This document shows positions 1-8,140 of a stretch of 41,522 nt of DNA, one piece after another. The stretch spans positions 1-41,522 of the forward strand of contig JAPYRS010000008.1 of NCBI GenBank assembly GCA_029936875.1, read 5' to 3'. The stretch is from Alphaproteobacteria bacterium (GTDB lineage: Bacteria; Pseudomonadota; Alphaproteobacteria; SHVP01). A program made the translations under genes and the position numbers. Numbering within the stretch: the stretch's first letter is position 1; each line of letters opens with the position of its first letter. Below the pieces are notes generated by a model that worked only from the letters and a program-made list of their open reading frames with translations, had not been told where the DNA came from and did not search any database.

Positions 1-458
1 GACGAAACACCGTCTGGTAACGCGATCGATTCCAATTCCAGTTCTTCCATCGGTTGGTCGCCGAGGATGATCGCGCCGTCCGCCATCAGCGGCACAAGCA
101 GCGGCACCAAAAATCTTGCCAGCGCTTCTGACGCCGCCTTGTCGCCGGTGCCGATATCACAATGGGCGAGGGCAGCCCGGCCCGGCAGTATTTCTCCGGC
201 GCGCGGCAGCGTTTGGTCAAATGTGCCGACCAAGGTGTGATCGACGTCGGGGATGCAGTCTGGGTGAGCCACAATCTCGCGGTCGAATACGAAAATTTCG
301 CGGCCGGGCAGTATCGTTCGGAGATGATCGAAGGTGCGGCCGTTACCTAGGCCAAGTTCCAGCACCGGTCCCGGCACATCGGTAAGCAGGTTTGCGGCCT
401 GATCAAGACAGGCGCGCTGTGCAGTAAGACGGCGAATGACGCTATCGAGACGGCTCAT
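1..458 (-). CDS. Class I SAM-dependent methyltransferase (partial, C-terminus off the edge)
   Basis: The reading frame opens at an ATG at 458 and runs off the left edge, so about 152 residues are visible. Residues 32-41 read VLELGLGNGR, the glycine-rich SAM-binding loop of class I methyltransferases, followed by FDHL and, one strand later, an acidic FVFDRE that would contact the SAM ribose. Later hydrophobic strands (AALAHCDIGTGD, ADGAIILGDQP) fit the Rossmann fold. The substrate is not readable from sequence; the Methyltransf_17-type family is a possible match. It lies 69 bases downstream of the cyclic-nucleotide-binding gene on the same strand and probably belongs to that transcript and to the glycan locus. 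Confidence 0.75.
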   Translation of the reverse strand, partial: MSRLDSVIRRLTAQRACLDQAANLLTDVPGPVLELGLGNGRTFDHLRTILPGREIFVFDREIVAHPDCIPDVDHTLVGTFDQTLPRAGEILPGRAALAHCDIGTGDKAASEALARFLVPLLVPLMADGAIILGDQPMEELELESIALPDGVS

Positions 459-527
459 GTATCTAATTCAGAGAGGTTGGTTGGCGGGGGTACTGCCACG
501 GCACGGCCTATTGGCCGCTGGCCGCAA

Positions 528-983
528 TTAGCCGCCAGCGCGACCGAGCGCCCGGCTTAACTGCCCGGTTGTCCGCTGCAGGTCGGTCGCGAGTTTCCGC
601 ATGATCTCGACCGCCATCTGCGGAAATTCTGTGACCATCCGGAAAAACAGATCCTTGGAGATGCGCAGCGCCGTCACTTCGGAAACAGCCCGCACCGTCG
701 CCGTCCGCGGCACATCACAAAGGATGGCGATTTCGCCGACGACATCGTTCTGGCCGACCTGGGTCACCGTTTTTGGTCCGTCATCGGTTTGAATCATGAC
801 ATCGGCGGTGCCACCAATAATGATGTAGGCCGCATCACCCATATCGCCTTCGACGCAAAGATCCTGGCCCGCCTGAAAGACCAGCCGTTCGGAGGTAAAG
901 GCGAGAAGCTTCAGTTTCGACGGTTCAATATTCTTGAACAGTGGAATGTTGCGGAGCAGCTCAACTTCTTCGTTCAGACTCAC
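528..983 (-). CDS. Stand-alone cyclic-nucleotide-binding domain protein
   Basis: This 151-residue protein is essentially one CNMP-binding beta-roll (residues about 12-130) with a short helical tail. The phosphate-binding cassette is well preserved: VVGEIAIL (G83, E84) followed by PRTATVRA with R93 in the position that binds the cyclic phosphate. There is no DNA-binding HTH after the C helix, so it is not a CRP/FNR-type transcription factor; it more likely acts as a sensor or regulatory subunit. It starts with GTG behind a purine-rich GGATAGAGA and lies 12 bases after the stop of the large ABC protein, which suggests co-expression and possibly gating of that transporter (inference). Confidence 0.85.
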   Translation of the reverse strand: MSLNEEVELLRNIPLFKNIEPSKLKLLAFTSERLVFQAGQDLCVEGDMGDAAYIIIGGTADVMIQTDDGPKTVTQVGQNDVVGEIAILCDVPRTATVRAVSEVTALRISKDLFFRMVTEFPQMAVEIMRKLATDLQRTTGQLSRALGRAGG

Positions 984-995
984 GGTCTCTATCCT

Positions 996-3653
996 CTACG
1001 ACGCCGCGTGGGCATCAATTAGTTGCGGCAAGGCTTTGCCGCTCTCTTTGAGTTGGGCATAGGTGCCCTGTTCTGCAATCTCGCCACCGGACATGACGAT
1101 CACATGATCGAAACTCTTCGCAAGTTCCGGGTGTTGCAAGGCCCAAATCACGCTGCGGCCGGCATATTCATCAAGAATGTTTTTCATGATGGCGGCTTCA
1201 ACAGAAGCATCGAGCGCCGCCGTCGCTTCTGACAGGATCAGGACATCAGGCCGCTTGATGATGGAGCGCGCCAGCACAAGTTTCTGCCGCTGTGCCGTTG
1301 TGAGACGGGCGCCGCCAACGCCGACATCAAAGCCAAAGCCAACCTCGACCACGATATCGTAAAGGTTTTCTTCTTGAATCACGTCGGAGATCAGTGAACC
1401 AATGCTGGCAGCGGCTTCTGCCTGTCCGTAGGCGATTTTGCCGAACAGAATATTGTCCTGAAGGTTCGCCGCCGAGATGTAATTATCGGATTGGTAAAAC
1501 TCGACCGAGGCCCGCAAATCGTCCGGCATTTCGAGGCTGAACATCGCGCGCGCCTGGAGGATTCGCGCCTGAAAACTTTCGTCGATAAGGCCAAGCCGAT
1601 GCCGCGCAGGAATAATCAGGAACGGTAGCGCCAAAAGTTGCGCCCGGTCTTCCTCGCTGAGCTGATCAAGATTGTCACGGTCTGAGCGGTTCAGAATTGC
1701 CTGATATTCCGGCAGATACTCGGACGAGATGAAACTGAACTGCTGGAAGAATTCGTGATCGGCCGGAAGGTCGGCAAACAATTCAACCATTGTCGCGGCA
1801 ACCTGATGGCCCATCTGCACAAAGTCATGGGTGAGATTTGATTTCTCAAGAATCGAAAGCACGTAGGGGTGCTCGGATATCTTGTCCATGTCAAAGGCGT
1901 CGCCGACGGTATTTCCGAACACCAGGTTTTCGGCAACGGTAGCATTCGCGTTGTATTTATCGCGGTCGAATGTTTCGATCAGGTCGGCCATGCCGGGGCC
2001 TTTGGCATGCTCGCGTAGCGCCGTCCGCGCGCGCAAAATCGCCTCGGCAACTTCCGGCTTGTCGACCGGATCAATCGCGCCGCGCAATCCAAATTGATAA
2101 ACCTCTTCGTCGAGGCCGACCATTTTTAAGACACGCAGTCCTTCCCGGGTTAGCGATTCGGGGCCGTCTGCGCCGGCCGCGTCATAGTCAATCCATTGAG
2201 CAAAATAATCGTCCTCTGAATTACCAGAGGCTTTGGCTTCCGAAGCGCGCGCCTTGTGCTGTTTTACAAGTTTCTCGTCCGGATTGTCGCTGATCGGCCG
2301 ATGCTTCAAGCCATAAAACAGATTGTCGCCAAGCGATCCCGAAAACACGTGCCCACCTTGGCCAATATACGACATGCGACGCCCGGTAATCGCTTCGGGG
2401 AAACTTGAAATGTCATTACCGCCAATCGAGATGCGGCCCTTGTTGGGATCGAGCAGGCGCGCCAATAACATGGCGATACTTTCGCGGCCGGAACCGCCGC
2501 CGCCGACAATGGCAATACTTTTGTCGAGCTCGAGAGTCGCGTTAACGCCGTCAACAACCGCGACATCCTGATCGTCGAGCATGGTCAGGTTTGAGAGCGA
2601 CATTTCGCCGGTGAGCGGTGCAATCGTATCCGGTTCTTTCATCTGGTAATCGGCGTCGCGCATGCCGGCCGGCTGGAACTGCACGATCACCTGTTCATAT
2701 TTGATGCGGCTATCTTCCATCATCTGGTAGTAGCGGAGAAGTTCTTTCCACGGCGCCGCCAAATCTTTGTGAGCGGCAATCGCCGCCATCAACGTGCCGA
2801 TATCAAGACCGCCGGTGATGACCAGGTAGCCGCCGAGCGAATAGAAAAAAAACGGGCCGAGTTGCTGAATAAAGTTGTTGATGAACTTGATGACAAATTT
2901 CTTGCGGTAAATCTGGTAGCGCACATCAAAGATGTCACCGAGACGATTGCCAAAATCGGAGCGTTCCCGATTTGACGTATCGTGGACATGGACTTCCTGT
3001 GCGCCCTGTACCGACTCGCCGATCCGTTCCGACAATTTGCGGACCAGACGAACCCGCTCTTTGCCAAGTTTGTTCACCTTCGACTGCAATTTTGGGATGA
3101 TGTAGACCTGCAGCGGATAGAGCGAGACCGCCGCCGCCGCCATGATCGGATTCTGCACAAACAGAAACGCGAGAATTACGAGCAGCTGGCCGCCCTGGAA
3201 CGCAGGCAGTGAATAGGCGTCGCCGACAAATCCACCGAGCGGCTCAACCTCCTGGGTGATCATCGGAATGATCTCGCCCTGCGACATATTGCGGAAGGTT
3301 GGCAGCGGAAAACGCAGGACGCGCGCAAATAAGTCATAGCGAAGGCGCCGCAGCATGCGCTCGCCGGTCAGGCCCTTGTAGACGTTGATGTAGTATTTGA
3401 AGCCCTGGTTGATGATGACCAGGATCAAAAATCCAATGCAAAGCGTCAGCAAATACTGAATATGGCCGAACTCAACGCCAAACAATTCGACCGGAAAACG
3501 CTCTGGTGACGCTATAATAGCGTTATTAATGATGTTTTTAGGTAATTCGTAGAATAAGTATAGAAATGGGAAAGAAGCAGCAGAGACAATCATCAGCCAT
3601 ACTTGCTGGCGCGCACTATAGCGCAAGATATACTTAAATACGCTCTTTTCCAT
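996..3653 (-). CDS. Atypical exporter-type ABC protein with degenerate nucleotide-binding domain and large insertion
   Basis: An 885-residue fused permease/ATPase. Residues 1-320 form a six-helix ABC exporter membrane domain. The ATPase domain begins near 350 but is altered: Walker A is GGGGSGRES with arginine (R390) where lysine is normal; the signature is LTTAQRQK (784-791) instead of LSGGQ; Walker B is DVLILSEAT with serine 808 for the magnesium-binding aspartate. The catalytic Glu809, the D-loop (AALD) and H841 remain. Between the Q-loop (Q432) and the signature lie roughly 290 extra residues, in which a Q-loop-like segment ending NLxFG recurs near 445, 577 and 735. ATP binding may be weak or non-hydrolytic. 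It heads the minus-strand unit and is divergent from the glycosyltransferases, so export of their product is plausible but unproven. Confidence 0.85.
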   Translation of the reverse strand: MEKSVFKYILRYSARQQVWLMIVSAASFPFLYLFYELPKNIINNAIIASPERFPVELFGVEFGHIQYLLTLCIGFLILVIINQGFKYYINVYKGLTGERMLRRLRYDLFARVLRFPLPTFRNMSQGEIIPMITQEVEPLGGFVGDAYSLPAFQGGQLLVILAFLFVQNPIMAAAAVSLYPLQVYIIPKLQSKVNKLGKERVRLVRKLSERIGESVQGAQEVHVHDTSNRERSDFGNRLGDIFDVRYQIYRKKFVIKFINNFIQQLGPFFFYSLGGYLVITGGLDIGTLMAAIAAHKDLAAPWKELLRYYQMMEDSRIKYEQVIVQFQPAGMRDADYQMKEPDTIAPLTGEMSLSNLTMLDDQDVAVVDGVNATLELDKSIAIVGGGGSGRESIAMLLARLLDPNKGRISIGGNDISSFPEAITGRRMSYIGQGGHVFSGSLGDNLFYGLKHRPISDNPDEKLVKQHKARASEAKASGNSEDDYFAQWIDYDAAGADGPESLTREGLRVLKMVGLDEEVYQFGLRGAIDPVDKPEVAEAILRARTALREHAKGPGMADLIETFDRDKYNANATVAENLVFGNTVGDAFDMDKISEHPYVLSILEKSNLTHDFVQMGHQVAATMVELFADLPADHEFFQQFSFISSEYLPEYQAILNRSDRDNLDQLSEEDRAQLLALPFLIIPARHRLGLIDESFQARILQARAMFSLEMPDDLRASVEFYQSDNYISAANLQDNILFGKIAYGQAEAAASIGSLISDVIQEENLYDIVVEVGFGFDVGVGGARLTTAQRQKLVLARSIIKRPDVLILSEATAALDASVEAAIMKNILDEYAGRSVIWALQHPELAKSFDHVIVMSGGEIAEQGTYAQLKESGKALPQLIDAHAAS

Positions 3654-3789
3654 TACTTGGTACCAGTTGACCTCGTCACCGCGAAGCGCTGGATCGCGCG
3701 CCGTGGGACCGTGAATCTATCGCTATATAGTGGCAGGACAACCAAAAAGTGGCTTTCTGCTAAAATTCCTCTATGGCATAGTTCGCCCC

Positions 3790-5058
3790 ATGTCGGACAA
3801 AGAGATAAAAAACGCCGAGGGGAGCCGGAAAAACAGCGGTTCCCGGGTCCTGATCTACAGCCATGACACAATGGGGCTCGGCCATTTGCGCCGCTGCCGG
3901 GCAATCGCCCACGCGCTGGTCGAGCGCTACAACAACCTCAGCGTCCTGATTTTGTCAGGATCGCCGATTATTGGCAGTTTTGACTTCCGCGCCCGCGTCG
4001 ATTTCGTTCGCATTCCGGGGGTGATCAAACTCCGGAACGGCGAATATACGGCGCTCAACCTTCATATCGATCTCGAAAAAACTTTGTCGATGCGGTCCAG
4101 CATCATCAAGCATACGGCGCTTATTTTCGATCCGGACGTTTTCATCGTCGACAAGGAGCCACTTGGCCTCCGCGGCGAAGTTGAAGAAACACTGGAGATG
4201 CTGAAAGAGCGCGGCACCCATCTAGTTCTCGGGCTTCGCGATGTGATGGATTCGCCGACGCTGCTTGTGCCCGAATGGAAACGCAAGAAAGTGCTGCCGG
4301 CACTGAGGCGCCTTTACGATTCGATCTGGATTTACGGGCTGCCGCAAATTTGCGAGCCGATGCAGGACATCGCCCTGCCCAAGGGCGTCCAGAAAAAAGT
4401 TACCTACACCGGATATCTGCGCCGCCACGTGCCGAAAGCCACTGTCGCTACCCGCCTCCCTGAAATTACGCAAAAACCCTACATTCTTGTCACCACCGGC
4501 GGTGGCGGCGACGGCGAAGACCTGATCGAGTGGGTGCTGCGCGCCTACGAAACCGATCCACTGTTGCCCTATCCCGCGCTGTTTGTGCTCGGCCCATTCA
4601 TGGCGCCGGAACTTCAGGCCGATTTTCAACGGCGCGCGGCGAAACTAAAACGCGTGCAGGCGATTACTTTCGACACCAACATGGAAGTTCTCGAACAGGG
4701 CGCCGCCGGCATTGTTGCGATGGGCGGTTACAATACGTTTTGCGAAGTCCTGTCGATGGATCGGCGGGCCATCATCGTGCCTCGCACCGCGCCGCGACTT
4801 GAGCAATACATTCGGGCGTCTCGCGCTCAAAGCCTTGGCCTGGTGCAGATGCTGGAAAGTGACGGCGGCATGGACCCGCAAGTGATGGCCGACGCGCTTC
4901 GTGCGTTGCCGCGCCAGAAACGTCCGTCCGAAATTATCGTGCCGGGTCTTCTTGAGGGTCTCGAAAACGTCAACCGGCTGATCCAGCCCTTGATCGAAAA
5001 ACCCACCAGAGCCGAAACGCCCGTCGCCGGCGAGGATACCTTTCGCCGCCAAGCCTGA
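3790..5058 (+). CDS. MurG-like (COG4671-type) glycosyltransferase, first copy
   Basis: A predicted GT-B glycosyltransferase. Near the N-terminus RVLIYSHDTMGLGHLRRC matches the family's G-x-GH loop between the first strand and helix. The C-terminal half has the donor-binding pattern TTGGGGDGEDL and then MGGYNTFCEVL with RLEQYIRA, the GGYNT hallmark of this group. The start chosen is the ATG at 3790 (about 422 residues), because the conserved fold begins just after it; a GTG at 3730 in frame would add 20 residues with no clear ribosome site. It is the first plus-strand gene, divergent from the ABC protein, and is followed after 8 bases by the next transferase. Donor and acceptor are unknown. 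A paralogue lies at 8141-9313. Confidence 0.8.
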   Translation: MSDKEIKNAEGSRKNSGSRVLIYSHDTMGLGHLRRCRAIAHALVERYNNLSVLILSGSPIIGSFDFRARVDFVRIPGVIKLRNGEYTALNLHIDLEKTLSMRSSIIKHTALIFDPDVFIVDKEPLGLRGEVEETLEMLKERGTHLVLGLRDVMDSPTLLVPEWKRKKVLPALRRLYDSIWIYGLPQICEPMQDIALPKGVQKKVTYTGYLRRHVPKATVATRLPEITQKPYILVTTGGGGDGEDLIEWVLRAYETDPLLPYPALFVLGPFMAPELQADFQRRAAKLKRVQAITFDTNMEVLEQGAAGIVAMGGYNTFCEVLSMDRRAIIVPRTAPRLEQYIRASRAQSLGLVQMLESDGGMDPQVMADALRALPRQKRPSEIIVPGLLEGLENVNRLIQPLIEKPTRAETPVAGEDTFRRQA

Positions 5059-5066
5059 GGCCGGCA

Positions 5067-6365
5067 ATGTCGACAAGCGAGGGGTCGCATAGCTTGAAAG
5101 CGCCGGGCCTGAATTCGCCGGGCCTCAAGTCAATTGGCGTCGCTTTTGTGCTGAAGGGTTACCCCCGGCTTTCGGAAACATTTATCGCGCAAGAGATTCT
5201 TGCGCTGGAACAGCGCGGCCTCGACATACTGATTGTGAGTTTGCGAAAGCCAACCGACGGCGCGGTTCATCCGGTTCACCGTGAAATAGATGCGCGCGTC
5301 TTATATGTCCCGGAATATCTTTACAGGGAACCTCTGCGGGTCTGGCGCGCTTATCGCGCGGTTCGCAGGTGGCCGACCTATCGGGCGGTGCGGCGTCAGT
5401 GGTTGCGAGACCTGCGGCGTGACTTCACACCGAACCGCGTCCGCCGGTTCGGCCAGGCATTGGTTTTGGCATTTGAGCTCGACAATAAATATGAGCGCCT
5501 GCACGCGCATTTTCTCCATACGCCGGGAAGTGTTGCCCGTTGTGCGGCCGGCTTGCGGCAGCTACCGATGACCATCTCCGCCCATGCCAAAGATATCTGG
5601 ACGATTCCTGAATGGGAGAAACGGGAAAAGATCGCCGCCGCCGAATGGCTGGTCACCTGCAGCGCGATCAATCGGGATCACCTCGCGGGATTGGGCGACG
5701 CTGGCAAGATCGAACTTGTCTACCACGGCCTTGATTTCCAGCGCTTTCCGGCCGCGCCTGATCGCCCACAACGCGACGGCATAAACGCCGATGACCCGAT
5801 AAATATTTTGTCGGTTGGACGTGCCGTCGAAAAAAAGGGCATCGACGATGTTCTCAAGGCGCTTTCGAAATTACCGAATGACATTCATTGGCGCTTTGTT
5901 CATGTCGGCGGTGGAGAGCTTTTGGGCTCCCTGAAAAACCAGGCGGAAGGTCTCGGCATTTCAGACCGGGTGACCTGGCGGGGTGCATTGCCACAGGAAG
6001 CGGTGATCGAGGAATACCGGCGCGCGGATCTTTTTGTTCTGGCGAGCCGGATTGCACAAAGCGGCGACCGCGACGGTCTACCCAATGTGTTGATGGAGGC
6101 GCAGAGCCAGTCGCTTGCCTGTATCGCGACCAACGTCTCGGCGATTCCGGAATTGATCACGCACAACGAGACCGGTGTTCTTGTGCCGCCGTCGGACGGC
6201 CACGCGCTTGCCAATGCGATAACGGAAATGATTCTCGACCCTGACTTGCGCGCGCGCTTTGGTGCGGCCGGAAATGATCGGGTGCGGGCAGAATTTTCGA
6301 TGACCGCCGGAATCGACCAACTGGCGGATCGGTTCGGCCTCAGTGCCCGCGCCGCCGCCGAATAA
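5067..6365 (+). CDS. Glycosyltransferase family 4 protein
   Basis: A 432-residue GT-B fold enzyme. The N-terminal acceptor domain contains the early LKGYPRLSETFIAQEILALE segment typical of WcaL/AmsK-type transferases. The C-terminal donor domain shows NILSVGRAVEKKGIDDVL, then DGLPNVLMEAQS followed by TNVSAIPELI, the E-x7-E region that binds the nucleotide-sugar in GT4 enzymes. A retaining hexosyl transfer to a growing cell-surface glycan is the family expectation; the sugar is not predictable here. It starts at ATG 5067, 8 bases after the preceding stop, and is followed by another GT4 gene after 5 bases, so all are likely co-translated. Confidence 0.88.
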   Translation: MSTSEGSHSLKAPGLNSPGLKSIGVAFVLKGYPRLSETFIAQEILALEQRGLDILIVSLRKPTDGAVHPVHREIDARVLYVPEYLYREPLRVWRAYRAVRRWPTYRAVRRQWLRDLRRDFTPNRVRRFGQALVLAFELDNKYERLHAHFLHTPGSVARCAAGLRQLPMTISAHAKDIWTIPEWEKREKIAAAEWLVTCSAINRDHLAGLGDAGKIELVYHGLDFQRFPAAPDRPQRDGINADDPINILSVGRAVEKKGIDDVLKALSKLPNDIHWRFVHVGGGELLGSLKNQAEGLGISDRVTWRGALPQEAVIEEYRRADLFVLASRIAQSGDRDGLPNVLMEAQSQSLACIATNVSAIPELITHNETGVLVPPSDGHALANAITEMILDPDLRARFGAAGNDRVRAEFSMTAGIDQLADRFGLSARAAAE

Positions 6366-6370
6366 CGCTC

Positions 6371-7534
6371 GTGCAGATCGCCTTTTACGCGCCCTTAAAG
6401 GCGCCGTCCCATCAAACGCCCTCCGGTGACCGGCGGGTCGGGCGATTGTTGATCAAAGCCTTATCTGAGGCCGGGCATCAGGTTGAAGTCGCCTCCGAGA
6501 TGCGAAGTTTCTGTCGCACGCCCGTTGGCAATTGTTTCGTTGATCGAAAACATGAGGCGGAATTGGAAGCCGCGCGCCTGATCGCCGAATACAAGAGCAA
6601 TGCCCGGTCCCGACCCGATATCTGGTTCACCTATCATGTTTATTACAAAGCGCCCGACTGGATAGGACCGGCGGTGGCTGCCGCGGTCGGCATTCCCTAT
6701 GTCATCGTGGAGGCGAGCCACGCGCCGAAGCGTAGCCTCGGCCCGTGGGCGGTGGGGCACCAGGCGGCGGAGCAAGCGATTCAGGCCGCCGACTTGATCG
6801 TCAACCTGACCCGGGCTGACATGGCTTGCGTTGCGCCAGTCGCAAAACCGGACGCGATGTTTTACCTCGCGCCGTTTCTCGATCCGGCACCGTTTCAATT
6901 GGCGCAACAGAACCGCGAGTCCCATCGGCGAGCGCTTGCCAGCTCCGAGTCGCTCGATCCCCGACAACCGTGGCTGCTCGCGGTCGCCATGATGCGGCCC
7001 GGACCAAAAACAGAATCCTATTTGCTGCTGGCCGATTCGCTTGGAAAAATTGCCGACCGGAAGTGGCAATTGGTGATCGTTGGTGACGGCGAATGCCGTG
7101 CACAAATTGAAAACGCATTTCAGAAATTTAAAACAGGCAAGATCACATTTCTCGGCGAACAAACGCCGGATGATTTGCCGGGCATTTATGCCGCCGCTGA
7201 TCTTTACGTCTGGCCATCGATCCACGAGGCCTACGGCATGGCACTTTTGGAAGCGGCCGCTGCCGGGACACCTGTGATCGCCGCCGATACGCGCGGTGTC
7301 CCCGATGTTGTTGAAAGCGGCGTCACCGGGACTCTGGTCGTGCTGAATGACGCGGCCGCGTTTGCAGGTGCGGTGGCGGAACTTCTCGATGACCATTCAA
7401 AACGGGCAGCGATGGGCGTCGCGGCGATGGACAAAGTCGCCGGAGAACATTCTCTTGCCCATGCGGCAGGCGAACTTGAACAAATGCTGGCATCTGTTGT
7501 TGTGCGCTTTGCCACCAATAAGGCGGCGGAATAA
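6371..7534 (+). CDS. Glycosyltransferase family 4 protein
   Basis: A 387-residue GT-B protein beginning with GTG (MQIAFYAPLKAPSHQTPSGD). The N-terminus has a typical sugar-transferase opening strand and a glycine-containing loop. The donor half contains LVIVGDGECRAQIE, ITFLGEQTPDDLPGIYAAADLYVWPS and then EAYGMALLEAAAAGTPVIAAD with VPDVV, the characteristic GT4 E-x7-E region. The stop codon shares a base with the ATG of the histidine phosphatase, so the two are translationally coupled. The N-terminal domain differs clearly from the preceding GT4, so they probably use different acceptors. Confidence 0.87.
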   Translation: MQIAFYAPLKAPSHQTPSGDRRVGRLLIKALSEAGHQVEVASEMRSFCRTPVGNCFVDRKHEAELEAARLIAEYKSNARSRPDIWFTYHVYYKAPDWIGPAVAAAVGIPYVIVEASHAPKRSLGPWAVGHQAAEQAIQAADLIVNLTRADMACVAPVAKPDAMFYLAPFLDPAPFQLAQQNRESHRRALASSESLDPRQPWLLAVAMMRPGPKTESYLLLADSLGKIADRKWQLVIVGDGECRAQIENAFQKFKTGKITFLGEQTPDDLPGIYAAADLYVWPSIHEAYGMALLEAAAAGTPVIAADTRGVPDVVESGVTGTLVVLNDAAAFAGAVAELLDDHSKRAAMGVAAMDKVAGEHSLAHAAGELEQMLASVVVRFATNKAAE

Positions 7535-8127
7535 TGCGGCTCGCGCTGATCCGCCACGGCCCAACCGAATGGAACGCGGCAAAACGCATTCAGGGCCGAA
7601 CCGACATTGCGCTATCGGACGCGGGTCGCCTGGAAACCGGAACATGGACCGCACCGGCAGATTTTGAGAACGCGCGTCTGATATCAAGCCCGCTTTCACG
7701 CGCTGTCGAGACTGCGGAGATTCTGTTTGGCCGAACGCCGGAGATTGAGGCCCGCCTGATCGAAACCGACTGGGGCAATTGGGAGGGCATGACTCTCATC
7801 GCCTTGCGCGATGACCTTGGCCCGGTAATGGCCGCCAATGAGGCTCAGGGCCTTGATTTTCGCCCCGAAGGCGGCGAAAGCCCGCGTGATGTGCAGGACC
7901 GGCTTAGGCCTTGGCTGAGTGAGATCGGCGCCGGTGACGGCGCGGTTGTTGCGATCACCCACCGCGGCGTGATGCGGAGCGTGATATCGCTGGCGCTCAA
8001 CTGGGACATGAAAGCTGACGCGCCCTCAAAACTTGAACACGCGTCGGCGCAATTCTTTTTTGTTGATGGCGACGGCACGGTCTCGGTCGACGCGCTAAAT
8101 CAGTCTCTCTTAAGGCGCGCCGGGTGA
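7534..8127 (+). CDS. Histidine phosphatase family protein
   Basis: A 197-residue phosphoglycerate-mutase-like phosphatase. LIRHGPTEWN at the N-terminus carries the RHG motif with the nucleophilic histidine (H8); the second conserved arginine is in SSPLSRAVETAEIL, the acid/base glutamate region is LIETDWGNWEGM, and the second histidine is in VAITHRGVMRSV. All catalytic positions appear intact. It sits between glycosyltransferases and overlaps the previous gene by one base, so it probably removes phosphate from a sugar phosphate, nucleotide by-product or lipid-linked intermediate of this pathway; the substrate is inference. Confidence 0.88.
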   Translation: MRLALIRHGPTEWNAAKRIQGRTDIALSDAGRLETGTWTAPADFENARLISSPLSRAVETAEILFGRTPEIEARLIETDWGNWEGMTLIALRDDLGPVMAANEAQGLDFRPEGGESPRDVQDRLRPWLSEIGAGDGAVVAITHRGVMRSVISLALNWDMKADAPSKLEHASAQFFFVDGDGTVSVDALNQSLLRRAG

Positions 8128-8140
8128 TACGAATAAGACC

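Noticed and set aside
504-517. CGGCC-TATT-GGCCG hairpin after the CNBD gene
   Set aside because: Short stem with no T-tract; it lies between genes that are probably co-transcribed.
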